In this document: positions 35,901-48,385 of the stretch, in pieces | Layout of the letters: each line of letters starts with the position of its first letter | Position numbering within the stretch: the stretch's first letter is position 1 | NCBI GenBank assembly: GCA_905331475.1 | Contig: CAJNYU010003377.1 | Span: 1-64,000, forward strand | DNA: 64,000 bases | Reading direction: 5' to 3' | Origin: Rotaria socialis | Taxonomy: Eukaryota; Rotifera; Eurotatoria; Philodinida; Philodinidae | Notes under the pieces: generated by a model | What the model was told of the DNA's origin: nothing | The model's input: the letters and a program-made list of their open reading frames with translations, nothing else | Databases searched by the model: none | Program-made: the position numbers and the translations under genes

Positions 35901-38028
35901 GTCATCAACAATAAAATTAAATATTGGTTTGATTCATATTGGTTCATGTCCATTACATTTAATCCATAATTCATTTAAAAGAGGCATTGATAATACAGAT
36001 TGGTCAATTGAAGGGTTTCTTGATCATTTAGATTCTTGGTTTAGTCGTTCGCCTTCACGTCGTGCAGATTATCTAAAAATAGCTAAAAATATATCAAATG
36101 GTACTGGTAAATTTATTCGTCGTTTCATAATAGCACGATGGCTTGATGCTGGACCAATAATTGAACGTATTATAGAACAATGGACAAATCTTAATGAATA
36201 TTTTCTTAGATTTATTCCATCAAGTCGTAAGATTTCACCGAATAATCATCGTTATATACAAATAAGAACAATGCTTGAAACCAAGTCGACATTAAGTCAT
36301 TTAAATTTTCTTCTTTTTCTTTACCATAATATATATGAACAAATCTTATTATGGTTTCAACAAAGTCAACCTTTAATACATTTATTATACGATGAATGTG
36401 AACAATTGATACGACGCTTATTTTCATGTTTTATAAATGAAGATCTAATTAAAAATAAATCATTCAGTGAAATTATGAATATTTCATTTCATAATCAAGT
36501 CAATCAAAAATGTGATATTAGTAAGATTGTTTAAATCATTTTTACAACATAAAAGTTTCTTCTACGTAAATGTGAAGAAGAAGAAGAAGAAGAAGAAGAA
36601 TAGCTACTTAGATTATTATTTTTTATATTTTTCATTATAGTAGAATAGCAAAGTTTGCAGAAACTTTATTTCACCTTGAGTATCTAAGTTAAAAAGTACC
36701 TTAAAGGTTACTATATTTTTTTTTGTTCTATAGGGATTGTTTGCTGACAGATATCTTTGTAAGCTAATATCTCAAAATCCTACTGAAATATTATTAATTT
36801 GATCTCTGCAGGATTCAAATCTCAAAATGAAATGCGTCTCTCTTGAAAGTGAGATATATTATCATTTGATTCTCGTTTTTTTTTATCCTATTATATTGAG
36901 ATATACGTACCAGAATAAACATGCTTAGAGACAGAATTTTGAAAGTTTTCAGCAAATAGAAAATTCGAAAACCATTCTTATCGCCAATGAATATGTAGTA
37001 ACTAATTTCCATTATGTAAGAAAGAAAAATAATTAAATCAAAATATTTTCTTTTTTTTAGGTTTAGAAATAGGTGAAGCAACTCGTCGTACTTTAATTAA
37101 TGTATCTGATGAAGAAAGTAAAATTTTTTTTTTGGATATTCGAAATTTTTATTCGCTGATAACTAAAGAACTGCTACGAACATTACCATTAAATAATGAT
37201 TTACTTCGGCATTTCCAATGTTTACATCCAACAATGCGTCATTCAGAAGCATCTCATATTAGTATTATGAATATTGCTCGAAGTTTTCCACAAATGAATG
37301 TGCCAGATGATATTGATCGTATTACAGCTGAATGGTATATTTATCAAAATGAACAAATACCAAATGAATGGTTTGAGAAAATGAATAAATATCATGCAAT
37401 TGACTATTATTGGAAACATGTTTTTACACTTAAAACAAATACTGGTACAGATAAATTTATTGCTTTACCGAAATTACTTAAATGTGTATTTGCATTATCG
37501 CATGGCAATGCTGATGTTGAAAGAGGATTTAGTGAAAACGCTTTTCTATTAACAGATGATCGTTCACTTCTAAGTGATGCATCAATCAATGGTTTACGTT
37601 CCACTAGAGATGGCGTAAAATTTTTTGGGAATGGCAAACCACACGAAGTACAAATTACGAAAGCTCTTATCGATAGTGTTCGTGATGCTCATTCACGTTA
37701 TTGTATTGATTTAGAAAAACGACAAGGCGAAGTATTAGCAAAAGCAAATTTAGAAAAAGAACAAATCGAAAAAGACATTGCTAATGAGAAAAAAAAAGAT
37801 TTATATGATGAACAAAACTCTCTACATAAAAGTTTGACAAATATACAACAAATGATTGATGAAGGTACTGAACGTTTAGCAAAAGCGGTGTCATCAAAAC
37901 ATTTCGAAGAAATTGAAACCGCATTATTACTTATTGAAGGTGGCAGTAAAAAATTAGCTACAACTAATACACACATTATTTATAACACTAATCAAATAAA
38001 TCAACTAAGAAAAAAACAAAAGACATAA
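32901..38028 (+). CDS. hAT-transposase-like protein with zinc-finger N-terminus and coiled-coil tail
   Basis: Four exons join in frame: 32901-33636, 33703-33778, 35898-36520, 37061-38028, about 800 residues without internal stops. The N-terminus has a BED-like Zn motif (C-x2-C in FLCIVCNEE, then H-x6-H in KHSQRPKH). A DDE-type core follows, with FDET as the likely first acidic site and a segment GSCPLHLIHNSF like the conserved Cys/His block of hAT proteins. The C-terminal block FALSHGNADVERGFS (about residues 622-636) is the hAT dimerisation motif. Unusually, a charged coiled-coil extension of roughly 140 residues follows (LEKEQIEKDIANEKKK and on). Introns, an intact frame and no visible terminal repeats suggest either a domesticated gene or an intron-bearing transposon whose ends I missed. 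Intron 2 is 2.1 kb and contains another element. Confidence 0.75.
34831..35862. mobile_element. hAT-like non-autonomous element in intron 2 of the transposase-like gene (1.03 kb)
   Basis: Ends CTGGGCGGCGATTC at 34831 and, on the opposite strand from 35862, CTGGCCTCCGATTG. It is flanked by the direct repeat ATATATAAT at 34822-34830 and 35863-35871. The subterminal parts are rich in TCCTATATTTT-type motifs on both sides. No intact frame. The repeat flank is AT-simple, so the exact target duplication (8 or 9 bp) is uncertain. Confidence 0.65.
36573..36600. repeat. (GAA)n microsatellite in intron 3 of the transposase-like gene
   Basis: Uninterrupted GAA triplets within the intron 36521-37060. 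Confidence 0.9.
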
Positions 38029-40504
38029 AAAGTTGTTGCATGACTAAAACCATATGTTTGATTTTTTTCCAGTTACTTATAGCTTTCTATTTTATGAATA
38101 AACAGAAACAGATTTAGATAAAAGAACGCGAAATTATTTACTCATGTATGCTACACACAAAGATGTTTCATTCGTTTGGTTTTCAATATTACTATATAAT
38201 TAAAGTGTAAACGCGAATCTCGAGTTAAATAATGTGATGAATAATTGTAAGTTTGCCGATGTGTATTAACGCCTGGAATGTAACGAGTTAGTTTTTACGC
38301 TTAGAATCATTATTGTTTTCGGGTTCTTACGGATCGATCGAATTGTGCAAGTCCTCTTTTTAATACATAATTCTATAGAATGAGCAGATAAATGAAATTT
38401 AACCCTATAAAAAAATCTAATATCCTATTAGAAAAATCCACGAGAAGCACTATTGTGGATGAATTCTTAGTTTTTCTTGATGGTTTTTCTGTTCTGGCAG
38501 ATCAATCGAGTTCATTTCTTAAAACGTCATCGTATATATGAAAGGTTAAGTTTAAGATAATTTTCTTAGTATTTGCCGATGACATGTATCAAGTTCAATT
38601 AATTTCGAGCAATCATCCATTAACATGCATAATTCTTGGTTCTATTTAATTCATAGCGATTCGCTTCAATACCGTTTCGGAACACTTGTCGACGTATCAA
38701 TATATAGTTTAAGTTGATCTACGCCAATATAGATATCCTCATAGAAAAAATGGAAGTATTATAGCTGTCGATTATGATTCATTTTGTATTGTTTTCCTGT
38801 CTAGATCAGAATTGAAAGATATTTTGAAAACGTTGTAGAAAATTTCAATAATGTTTTTCTAATTTTTATAGATAAGTTTCAGGGAATGATACTTTCACGC
38901 AAGCAGGTTTTGTTGCCCTCATTGCTCATAAAGAATACTTCATTTTGAATAGTATCAGTGACACTTTTTAAATTAAATTTATATGACCAGGTATTTTATG
39001 GGAATACAATTTTTCGCTGAGTTTCCAATGATGCAAGGATTCATCTTATGATTAGATTCATTATCAGATACATCTACAGTGATACTGTTATCCAGTTTGT
39101 CATAGTACTCTATTATAAAAAAATCCTTAATTCTCTTATTTTTCCTTTGATATTTTCTCCTTTTGTCTAATGTGTCTGTCTGTCATAATAAAATTACACT
39201 TCTGTTTCTTATCATATTTATTAAATTTTTGTATCTCTGTCTATTCTTGTTTTTTTTTTCGTTAGCAGAACAATCAAAATGAAGGCATCGTATTCATATA
39301 AAGACCAAAGTGGTGTTTGCTACTTTATTTAACGAAACTATTTCGAGGGTAGAGTTTTGCAGCAGATCATTCAAACGCGGTTCAATGCTAGCTAAAATAA
39401 TCAACAAAAGCTCAATGCAATTATAAAAAAATACCAGATCATATATCAATATGAGCAAAATTAAAGGTATCCATAATAAGTAGTAAAATCTGTGATTTAA
39501 AAATACTTTTTTATCTACGAAGTAAACATTAATTGTAGGTAATTACTATCTAGCATCATCCTTATATAGTGTCGAATGAACTTAGAATTGATTTAAATTA
39601 ACAATCATAATTATGTCAAGGAAAAGCTTTTCCAAAGTTATGAGATTTATATAACAATAAATATAAAGATTCACGTACAAAAGCTAACTCTTGAAAACTA
39701 CAGAGTATTAAATAGATATACTCGATACGAGTAAAAATCATTAAATGAAGACATAATGGTCAGTTTACATCGTTATATAATCAATGCAATCATCGGAATA
39801 CACACGAAACCTATGAATAGAAAAGAAAACGAAGTGAATTTTTCTACTTAACCACTGTCTTAATCGAGTATTAGTAAATTTTATTTATGTCTTCAAATTT
39901 TTGAACAATCTAGATGCATTACTAAAATGACTATTTAAGTAACTTGTTAATCGACCTTAGAAAAAAGCTAGTGAGCCATTAATACTGATATTCAACATTG
40001 TTAAGGTGACTTATCCGATAGAGAAAAAAATAATTATATGTAAATGGATTTATTGAATACATAGTGATGAATATTTTACAATTTTCCTATGGAATATCTG
40101 TAACGTGTCAGAGCCACAATATTTAGTAGAACCTTTCATATTTGAATAGCTTTCAGTAAGCTAATAGTTTGTGTCTTATGCTTTATTACAAAATCTTCTT
40201 TAGTAAATTTTTTTTTCATTTCTTTTCTTGTATGCTTTCACACTACGCTTTGACGAAATACAAGATAGCAATATATCAATCCATGAAACAAATGATTCAA
40301 AAAAAAAGAGAAAAGAAAAGAGGAAAAAACAGAATGCATGACCATTGAATCTTATTACAATAGAAAAACAACCAAACGTAGACGAACAACGTTGTTTAAA
40401 CGACAAGAACAACAAGCAAAATAAGACGACATAGAATAATAAATACAAAAATATATGCATAGCAAAAGAATGTATATGTCTGTCGTTTGAAAACAATGAT
40501 TTAA
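38029..40504. other. 2.5 kb intergenic, no gene recognised
   Basis: AT-rich sequence between the transposase-like gene and the 3' end of NXF1. No family motifs or clear terminal inverted repeats were noticed. Confidence 0.4.
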
Positions 40505-43500
40505 TTATGATGTTCGAAAAGCTTCAGGTGGAATCAAATTCTAAATTAAAAACAAAGAAAATACAATTATTAATTAAAGAGAAAAAACACAATGAGAAGA
40601 AAAACAAACCATTTTTTGGCAATCTTGAAATTTTTGTGCAGCTTTATTATAATTCCAATCATTTTCAACTAAACAACTAAAATCCCAGTGATAAGAAAAA
40701 ATAAACTATTTGTTGAAAAATTCAAAATAAAAACTAACAGTCTTGAATATTCGATATTCATGCCAGATTCTTGTGAAAATTTTTGTATCATTTGTGCTTG
40801 TATATCTATGCTTGGGCCAGCTTGGCTTTCCATTATTGCTGGTGGTGGCGCTGTTGTTGTTGTCGGTATTGTTCCGTTAGTTGGTGGTGTAGAACGAGTC
40901 ATGCTCTAAACATAAGAAAATGAATTATTTTTGTCATTAAAATAAAAATAGTCAGTGCATACCATCACTTGATTATCAGTTGCATTAATAATCATGATAT
41001 GATCAGCAACAATCAATACACTAAATCATTAAAAAAAACTCTTTGTAAAAAGATAAACAAAAAGCAAACTATGCAATTTACCCTGAAGATGTTTGTGAAC
41101 AGGTAAATGTACGTTGAAAACTACGAACAGGTCCATTAACTCCTTGATCAACTATATTTTAAAAGTTTCGATATTTTAATCATGAATGAAAAAATTTTAA
41201 ATCAAGCCTACTTTCTCTATAGAGACCATTAACAGAAAAGATTGCACGACTATTCTAAAGAATATATACAGCGTACAAGTAACAAAAAATCATTCATTGT
41301 ACAAAAGAAAACTTACAGCTGTTGAGAAAACATCAACATGAAATGATTTTCCGTCATGTTTTGTTAATGGAAATCTAACTCTTAAAAAATCTAATACATC
41401 CGCTTTGCCATGCCGTAATAAAGCAGTACGTTTGTTATCATCGAAAATTTTCTTTAAATTTCGTGAATCATAAATTAGTGCACCATATTTATAAGATTTT
41501 GTTTGAACAATTGAACCTTCAGTTGGTGCAATACATAATGAAAACATACATGTATCATGATAGCAGGCATGTAATTCGCCACGACCACGTGTATCAAATA
41601 AACGATAATATTCATCAATGAATTTTGCTAAAAATGCTTGCATTTCTTGTGGTACACAATGGGGTACCGTTGGTGGTAAATGAATTGCTTCATTATCAAC
41701 GCCAAACCCAATTTTCGTCGGAAGTTCAATATCATCCTGAAAAATAAAATTTCAATCTATTAGCTACTTACTAATAAAAACGCAACGACACACGTACCAC
41801 TCGTTTAAGTTGTGGAAGCTTTTGTTGAATGGTGCTAGAATGGTATTAGATGGGCCCGATGATGAATATTTGTTGCACAGTGCAACTGCAAAAATAGACA
41901 CACAAACAGCAGCACACAAAAGAGTCATGCTCGCCTTTTTCTTTCTATGATTTGCTTGGCGATTCAAATCCATGATTTAAATCGAACGTTTTATATATAC
42001 GTATATTTTTTTCATTTTCTCAATCATTCATATATATATTCATCCGTTAGTTAAGCAATTTCTGATATGTTCTATATAGTTTTCTCGTCGAAATCGTGAT
42101 CTCACAAGCATACATAACATAACTCTCATCACAATTACAACAAAAATAAAAAGAAGATAAACAGTATGATCTTCGCCGTTGCTATTTAACAAAGTTCATT
42201 TAATGAATAAAAACATTTAAATTCATAATGATTTAATATCGGATGTCTAATCTTTATGGTAGGATCGATAAATTCATATCAACAAAATGACATTTATCAA
42301 TTGATTTATATTACATTGAAAAACAACAGAAAACCAAATCACCAGAATCTGTCCCTTGTTTTTTTTCTAATTAAATTAATTTTTAGACATCCAGTTTCGA
42401 ATTAATTGTTAAGCCCATTTAATAAATTAACCAATTATTTCTTTTTTTATTGTTGTTGTTTGATTACGTGAGAAGAATAAGATTTTTCGACGTACAAAAA
42501 AAAGTATGATTTAATTTTCAATCAAGCAAATTTGAATACAATTTCATTTTTCACTCTCTCTTGATTCTGATTTTTCGACGTACAACACACTCACACTTTT
42601 AATGAGAACACGATTGCGATGAGAATTCTATTTTATCGGAATCGAACCGATTAAGTTTGCTTTTTTCTTTGCTTTCATTTGGATGAAAAATCGAATGATT
42701 AGTGAGAAAAAATAATTTCTCTAAGTAGACAAAACGTTCGATTTAAGAACATGTTTCATATTTGTCTCTGTCTGTTGTAAGTGTCCATGAAGAAGAAGAA
42801 AAAAACTTTAGTAGATCTGACCTGATAAATTCGTCGCGAGACAGATTCCGCCTGTTGTTTGTTGATATTAATGGATTGTCTTTGAGAAATAGATGATTCA
42901 GATGAGTTAATTGTTTAAGATGACTAAGTTCTTCGAAAGATTTCAACTAAAAATGATTCAACATATATATTGAACAATTTTAAATGAGTTATTAAGTAAA
43001 TTTACTTGATTTGAAGCAAGACTAAGTTGTTCAAGATGAATCAAATTAAGTTTACGAAATTCGTATAAATTCGATATATTATTTGAACCCAAATCTAATT
43101 GACGAGTCTGAAAAGCAAAATGATATATTTAACAATTTGTAATTCTTAAAGGCATCTTCACTTCATGAAAACAAGCAAAGTGTTCAATATCACGAGGCTA
43201 TCGAAATATTTCAGCGTTTACTTTATAGATCATCAACACAGTGCCATAAAAACGTGTTCATAACAATCTTCGCTTAGCCCTTTACGGCCGGCTGTTGCCA
43301 AATGGCAACATACAGCCATTCAACATATAAGTACCCTTCAATTTTAAGAAATAGGCTTTTGCTATTTCTATGGCATGATAAAAAAATATATGCAGAAGAA
43401 AAATTTTAACTATGTCGCTTCTGAGAGCCGGCTGGAAAGAGTTAAGTATTGAAACACATAGTTATAAATAAGGCGCATTTTAATCGAATAACTACTCCAA

Positions 43501-46027
43501 TATTGTAACAGATCGGTGTGTCATTGTTTCTATACGTCATTGATTATTTTCTACTAATCATTTTCAGCGATGATTTATTTTGAAACTTTTCCAATGATTG
43601 AATACGTCCAGTATCACATCACTCTCTCAACAGATAGAATAATATAAGAATTCATAGTATGATATCTTCATTGATTATGTTTGTAATGAGAATTAGCATA
43701 GAAATATGCATGACTAGCTTTCATAATTTTTAACATTTTCTAAAATGATCTTAGTACTAAGCTCAACAATGTCGATAGATTTTGGCATGATCAGTGTTTT
43801 ATCTAAGTTTCATTTTTCAGGTGGGCGGTTGAAATTTTTGGAGGGGCTACTGGCTAGAAAATTTGTTATCATATAGTAACGGGTGGCCCATAAAGAATGG
43901 CGGTCTCATTATTTACTCAAAATCGTTTTAGCTCTTCACTGATTTGAACTGAACATTTTCCCAAAAGATTGAGCATTCAATTCTCTACAAACTCACGTGT
44001 AAAAGATTTTTTAAACTACAAAATGACTAAGTACTAGAACGAAGAAAAAAGGTCGAAAAATCTTCAAATTCAAGCACTAAATCCGTTTTCTTTTGAAAAT
44101 TTGCTTTCCATGTGAGGATCTACAAAATACTCAGTCTACCATGTTAAAGAGCATCAGATTCTGGGCAAGATTCATGTCTTCGACTTTTTTTTTTCATTAT
44201 AAAATGAGTAAAAACTTCTGCATCAATTTTTTCGCTTTTTCTAAAAAACACAACTGTCATGTCATGTTTTTGATGCTTGCACTAAAGCGCATGCCATTCG
44301 CTTAAAGTGTTATTTTTTGACGATTTTTTTTTCTTTGAACGCCAACATACTCGACTACACCCCTGTACATTTGCTCGAGTGATACGAAGTTTCGTTTGCA
44401 GTAGACTTTCTTGTAAACCGAAATTAAGGCGTTATGGACGAGCTTTCAGAAAATATCGATTTAACAGACGAAGACCACTTTTAAAGAAATTTTTTTCAAA
44501 TACATCGAAAAGAGCGTACTTGAAAATACCAGAAAATGTTTCTCCCGTAACTTAAGCCTACGTATAAATTGTTGAAACATACTCCAAATGTTAATGTATG
44601 CTGAGCTTGAAAGTTGAAGATTTTTTAACCGTTTTTCTTTGTTCTAGTACTTAGTCGTTTTGTAGTTTTAAAAATTTTTTTACACATGAGTTTACAGAGA
44701 ATTGAATGCTCAATCTTTTGGGAAAATGTTCAGTTCAAATCAATGAAGAGCAAACGCGATATTGAGTAAATAATGAGACCACCATTCTTTATGGGCCACC
44801 CGTTACTTTTATGAAATCAACTGTTTATTTTCGGGTGGGCGCTGCTCATCCTGTCCATACAGTAGATAATTCACTGGGCATGATACTTTCTTTCAAAAAA
44901 AACAATCATTCAAATGCTATTTTTGTAAATAGAGAGACACAAAACCTTCTTAGTAGAGTGTTACTATTGTTGGCAACTGAATATTAGTTTGAAGTGAGCT
45001 ATATTTATCATTGCACTGTTAGAATAATTTAAATACTTACTATAGGAAGATCTTTGTTGATTATAACAACAACATCACGTAAAAACGCTTGCTTATTTAG
45101 TTGAGGATAAATACCAAGTGCGCTAAGTTCTACAAGATAAAACAATGCTTTGGATCTTTTTTTTCTGTATGGAAACACTCTTAAATTTACCTTCATCATC
45201 AGCTAAATTCGATAAATTCAATTGAAATGTTTGTGCATTAAATCGACGATTACAAATATAGTCCTTAAATATTGAATATAAAAAAGAATTAATTTTTTTA
45301 AATCTTTTTTTTTTGGCCATCTACTCGAAAATGTCGTTGCAAATCTTCATCTAGTGATGGCGCTGGACATGATGCTTGACTGACCATTATACTGAGCTAG
45401 AAGAATAAATTTCTTCATAAATTTATAGTCCTTTTTTCCTAAAAATTGAACTCACCGTGCCAAAATTTTGTATTTCAATTTTTCTATTAGCTCTTTTTAA
45501 CATATCAGCATCTTGTTGACTATTGATAAAGAAAACGCCAGTATTTGTATCACTATCAATAAAATACTAGAAAGGAAAAGATGAAAATATTCAAAATCAA
45601 AATATTTTCTTTATTTGTTTACATGATAAGGTTGAAATTGTCGGGCACAATTAGCTTTCAGTGTTGATAGAACACGTTCTTTTCCAATTGCACCAGCTTG
45701 TGGTATTGATATTCGCCACCATCGCATTTGATTATTATCACGATCATTCATTCGATTTGAATTAATTTGTATAGGACGATGCGGACGATTAACAATACGT
45801 CCTCTTATAGCTGAACGTTGAGTACCAACTCCATCGGTTGTTAAATGGCGGCCAATTGATACAGTTATATTTTCAAGATCATCACCAGCTGTTGGACGGC
45901 GATTGGGCACTGGACGATTATTTCCTCGACCACGTTGATGATATTTTGATTGTGAATTAAATCGAGATGATGTTGGATCAGTGTGATGTCTACCACCTTC
46001 ACGAGCTGAATAATTTCGATATGACAT
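40505..46027 (-). CDS. NXF1: Nuclear RNA export factor 1 (NXF1/TAP)
   Basis: mRNA export receptor. Fifteen exons in minus order: 46027-45623, 45566-45456, 45396-45325, 45263-45191, 45129-45041, 43107-43006, 42946-42822, 41834-41798, 41736-41317, 41254-41212, 41151-41082, 41020-40963, 40905-40739, 40676-40610, 40540-40505; about 624 residues (human 619). An Arg/Gly-rich N-terminus (residues 1-100) is followed by an RRM-like domain starting at WWRISIP (103), a leucine-rich-repeat region (about 200-330: LDLGSNNISNL, LEQLSLASNQ, LNHLFLKDNP), an NTF2-like domain (from about 360: FIDEYYRLFDTRGRGELHAC, YDSRNLKK), which pairs with NXT1/p15, and a C-terminal UBA domain (QMIQKFSQESGMN ... VENDWNYNKAAQKF). 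Full domain order and length indicate a functional gene. Exon 8 is only 37 bp but is needed to keep the frame between the LRR and NTF2-like parts. A TTGTAG about 20 bp before the ATG could be a trans-splice acceptor. Confidence 0.92.
43879..44803. mobile_element. TA-flanked element with about 200-bp terminal inverted repeats in NXF1 intron 5
   Basis: The first 45 bp (ACGGGTGGCCCATAAAGAATGG onward) recur almost perfectly, inverted, at the right end (to 44803). Similarity continues inward for roughly 200 bp on both sides. The flanks are TA at 43877-43878 and 44804-44805, fitting the Tc1/mariner type. Open frames inside are broken; no transposase is recognised. It makes up half of the 1.9 kb intron 43108-45040. 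Confidence 0.82.
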
Positions 46028-47408
46028 TATTGTTATTTAATTGATATCTACAATACAAAAAAACAGTTGATATATAAACACATGATGATGCACAGAGCAT
46101 TGGTGAAGAAATAATTTTTTTTTACACTGCATATGTAAGATTGAATTCTAAGTATAGACTGAAATCTGCTAGATTACGAACTTTCAAACTCGAAATTTGT
46201 TCTTCCCAACGAAATTTTTCAATTGAGTCCTATGGTAGTATATGCTCTGTTTTTTTTTCTTCCGGCATAATACAAGAAAAATCGGAATTAAAAAAGAGAA
46301 ACGTAATATAATTGAAAAAATATAGAAAAAGCATAATTCGCTAATTTTTCCTTTTAAAAATAGGAAGTATAATCTTGGAGAAAAAAACACGTGATGCAAA
46401 CATCCAGCTATTCTGTTTTTTTGTCAAATTTAAAATAGACTGTACATTGAAACTAGCAAAGTATAGTAAAATTTAGCTTCTATTTATTAAATTTACTTTA
46501 CAAAACGTTGGTTATGAAAGCTTCTTCAATTTGATAAGTAACTGTTAGCATGAGTAGACTTTCAAGTATTTGCTTTCATAGTGCAGGGAAAAAAGATTGC
46601 GAATAATCATGTTTTTGTGCTTATATGTTCTATTTTTCATTTTTCATCAACAACCAATTGAATATTTCACATTGACTCGTTGAATTTTGGGAAAAAATAT
46701 TATTAATTGAAAGTAAAACCTTAATGTTAAGAATTGTTTTTGTTTCTTGAATTGAAAAAAAAAACGATATGCAAAACTCAAACAGCGCCATCTATTCTGA
46801 ACGAAAATTAAATGAATCATCAGTCAAATCGATGAAAGAAAGAAAGATATTATTTTCTTTCGCGAGTTAAAGTTTAAATTCAAATAATCAAAATATTACT
46901 AAAATTTTTCATGATAATAAAAATAGTTTATGTGAAGAAATTATGAATAGAATTATTAGAGTTTCAGACGATGCTAAATTTACAGTTGCATGCTTTACAG
47001 AAATTAATGAGCCAAATAGAAGTTTTTATCAAAACTTATAGTTATGTGGGTTTTGTTTCGTTAGTAATTGTTAAGCATGTATTTTTTTTCATCAACAAAC
47101 GAGAATCAATTGTGAAGACTACTGCGTATACATTTTCAATTCAAATTAAGTTCAGTTTATAAGACAAAAAATACAGAATGAACGAAACATAGGAGGCATA
47201 CTTTTTCGTTTATAGACTTTACAATAAATTTCTCTTACGTTCATATTAAATTGCACTTAGTCTATTTCATCTATAGATATGAACAATTACTTTAGCACTA
47301 TTATCTTGTTCGTTCGGTATTTTTCACCCTGGCGAATATTTGTCATGTATACAACAAATATATATTCAATGCTACAAAATGAAAATGAACCAGAACGAAA
47401 AAAAATAT
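46028..47408. other. Intergenic between NXF1 and the tRNA
   Basis: AT-rich; probably contains the NXF1 promoter. No gene recognised. Confidence 0.45.
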
Positions 47409-47479
47409 GCCTCCACGCAGGATCGAACTACGGACCTCCAGTTTACAAGACTGGCGCTCTACCACTGAGCTATAGAGGC
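47409..47479 (-). tRNA. tRNA-Thr (anticodon TGT)
   Basis: The minus strand folds as a full cloverleaf: acceptor GCCTCTA / TGGAGGC, D arm GCTC...GAGC, anticodon stem CCAGT / ACTGG with loop CTTGTAA (anticodon TGT), and T arm CGTAG / CTGCG with loop TTCGATC. No intron. The internal promoter boxes are present (TAGCTCAGTGG and GTTCGATCC). Downstream on the minus strand (47401-47405) it reads TTTTT, an RNA polymerase III terminator. Confidence 0.95.
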
Positions 47480-48005
47480 TTATTGACCTCCTTAGCACAA
47501 ATTATTAAATTATGTTCAATATATATTATTTACTTGCTAATATTTAGATTATCTAGCAAGAAAGATTAACTTTGGTTAACGACAAAGTTGATATACTGAA
47601 AATAAAATTATCGTGATCAATAGAAGCATTAACTATCAAAAGGTTATTATTCATTTTTATCAAAGATTTCAACAAGAAAACCCATGAAGTTCAAGAATCC
47701 TTTTCAAAAACGACTCCTAAGAAAATATTATACAGTTAAATGATTACTTTACTTATGCGCTAAAATCTAATAAGTAATCTATTGAAAATACAATAAGAAG
47801 TCTTTCGTTGGATAGTAAAAACAAATAGCCATTGAACAGATGTATGGACACTCGTAATTTGCGATTGATTAATGATATAAATGAGCTAAGGAATTTGAAA
47901 TAAAATTTGAAAAATGACGACAAAATTGACCGTAGTAGAGAATACTACAGAAAATAATTTTTAAAAACAAAATATTTTAATCTGTAGATTTTTATTTTGA
48001 ATCTC
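47480..48005. other. Intergenic, no gene seen
   Basis: AT-rich sequence between the tRNA and the ML-domain remnant. Confidence 0.5.
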
Positions 48006-48385
48006 TTAAAATTCCCAACTAATTGCAACGCATAAAATTTCTGCATAATCTTGTTCATTTGCTTTGACATATATATCATATTGTCCTGCAGGTGCTACTT
48101 CAGGTATTGTAGCATTAAATATAATCATTCTCAATGAGCCAGGCGAAGTAGGTAAATCAATTCCGAAGTCGCTCAATGGTCCCAATATTGATGGCAAAGA
48201 ATATTTTCGATAAACAATTGTCTTGCTATAATTACCACGCATAAATGTTTCTTTCGCCACACCTGATACAGATACTGTTAATAGTTCGTTTCGTGTAGGT
48301 GGCCATATATTTGCTTCAACCTTTTCAATTGATAACTGATCGGTCTATGTAGTGCAATTGACCCATTCCAAAGGAATATCGGCAG
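48006..48385 (-). pseudogene. ML (MD-2-related lipid-recognition) domain gene remnant with in-frame stop
   Basis: The minus-strand exon encodes most of an ML domain of the NPC2/GM2-activator type: IPLEWVNC, then IEKVEANIWPP, LLTVSVSGVAKE, and the end AEILCVAISWEF followed by TAA. These are small secreted lipid-binding proteins. A TAG (48345-48347) interrupts the frame just after the first conserved Cys, and no upstream exon with a signal peptide was found. The exon starts at a good acceptor (TTTAG before 48385). It is therefore probably a pseudogene. An assembly or sequencing error, or an 18-bp intron removing the stop, are less likely alternatives. Confidence 0.6.

Noticed and set aside
42743..42821. 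Read-through of NXF1 exon 7 to a stop, suggesting an LRR-only truncated protein
   Set aside because: A GT donor at 42821 joins in phase to a 37-bp exon (41834-41798) that restores the expected IQQKLPQLKRV segment and leads into the NTF2-like domain.
44307..44555. Open frame inside the NXF1 intron element as a transposase
   Set aside because: No mariner or other catalytic motif, and the other frames are broken by stops.
48340..48357. An 18-bp intron removing the TAG in the ML-domain gene
   Set aside because: GT...AG borders exist, but 18 bp is far below the 45-65 bp seen in every other short intron here, and it would delete the conserved Cys.
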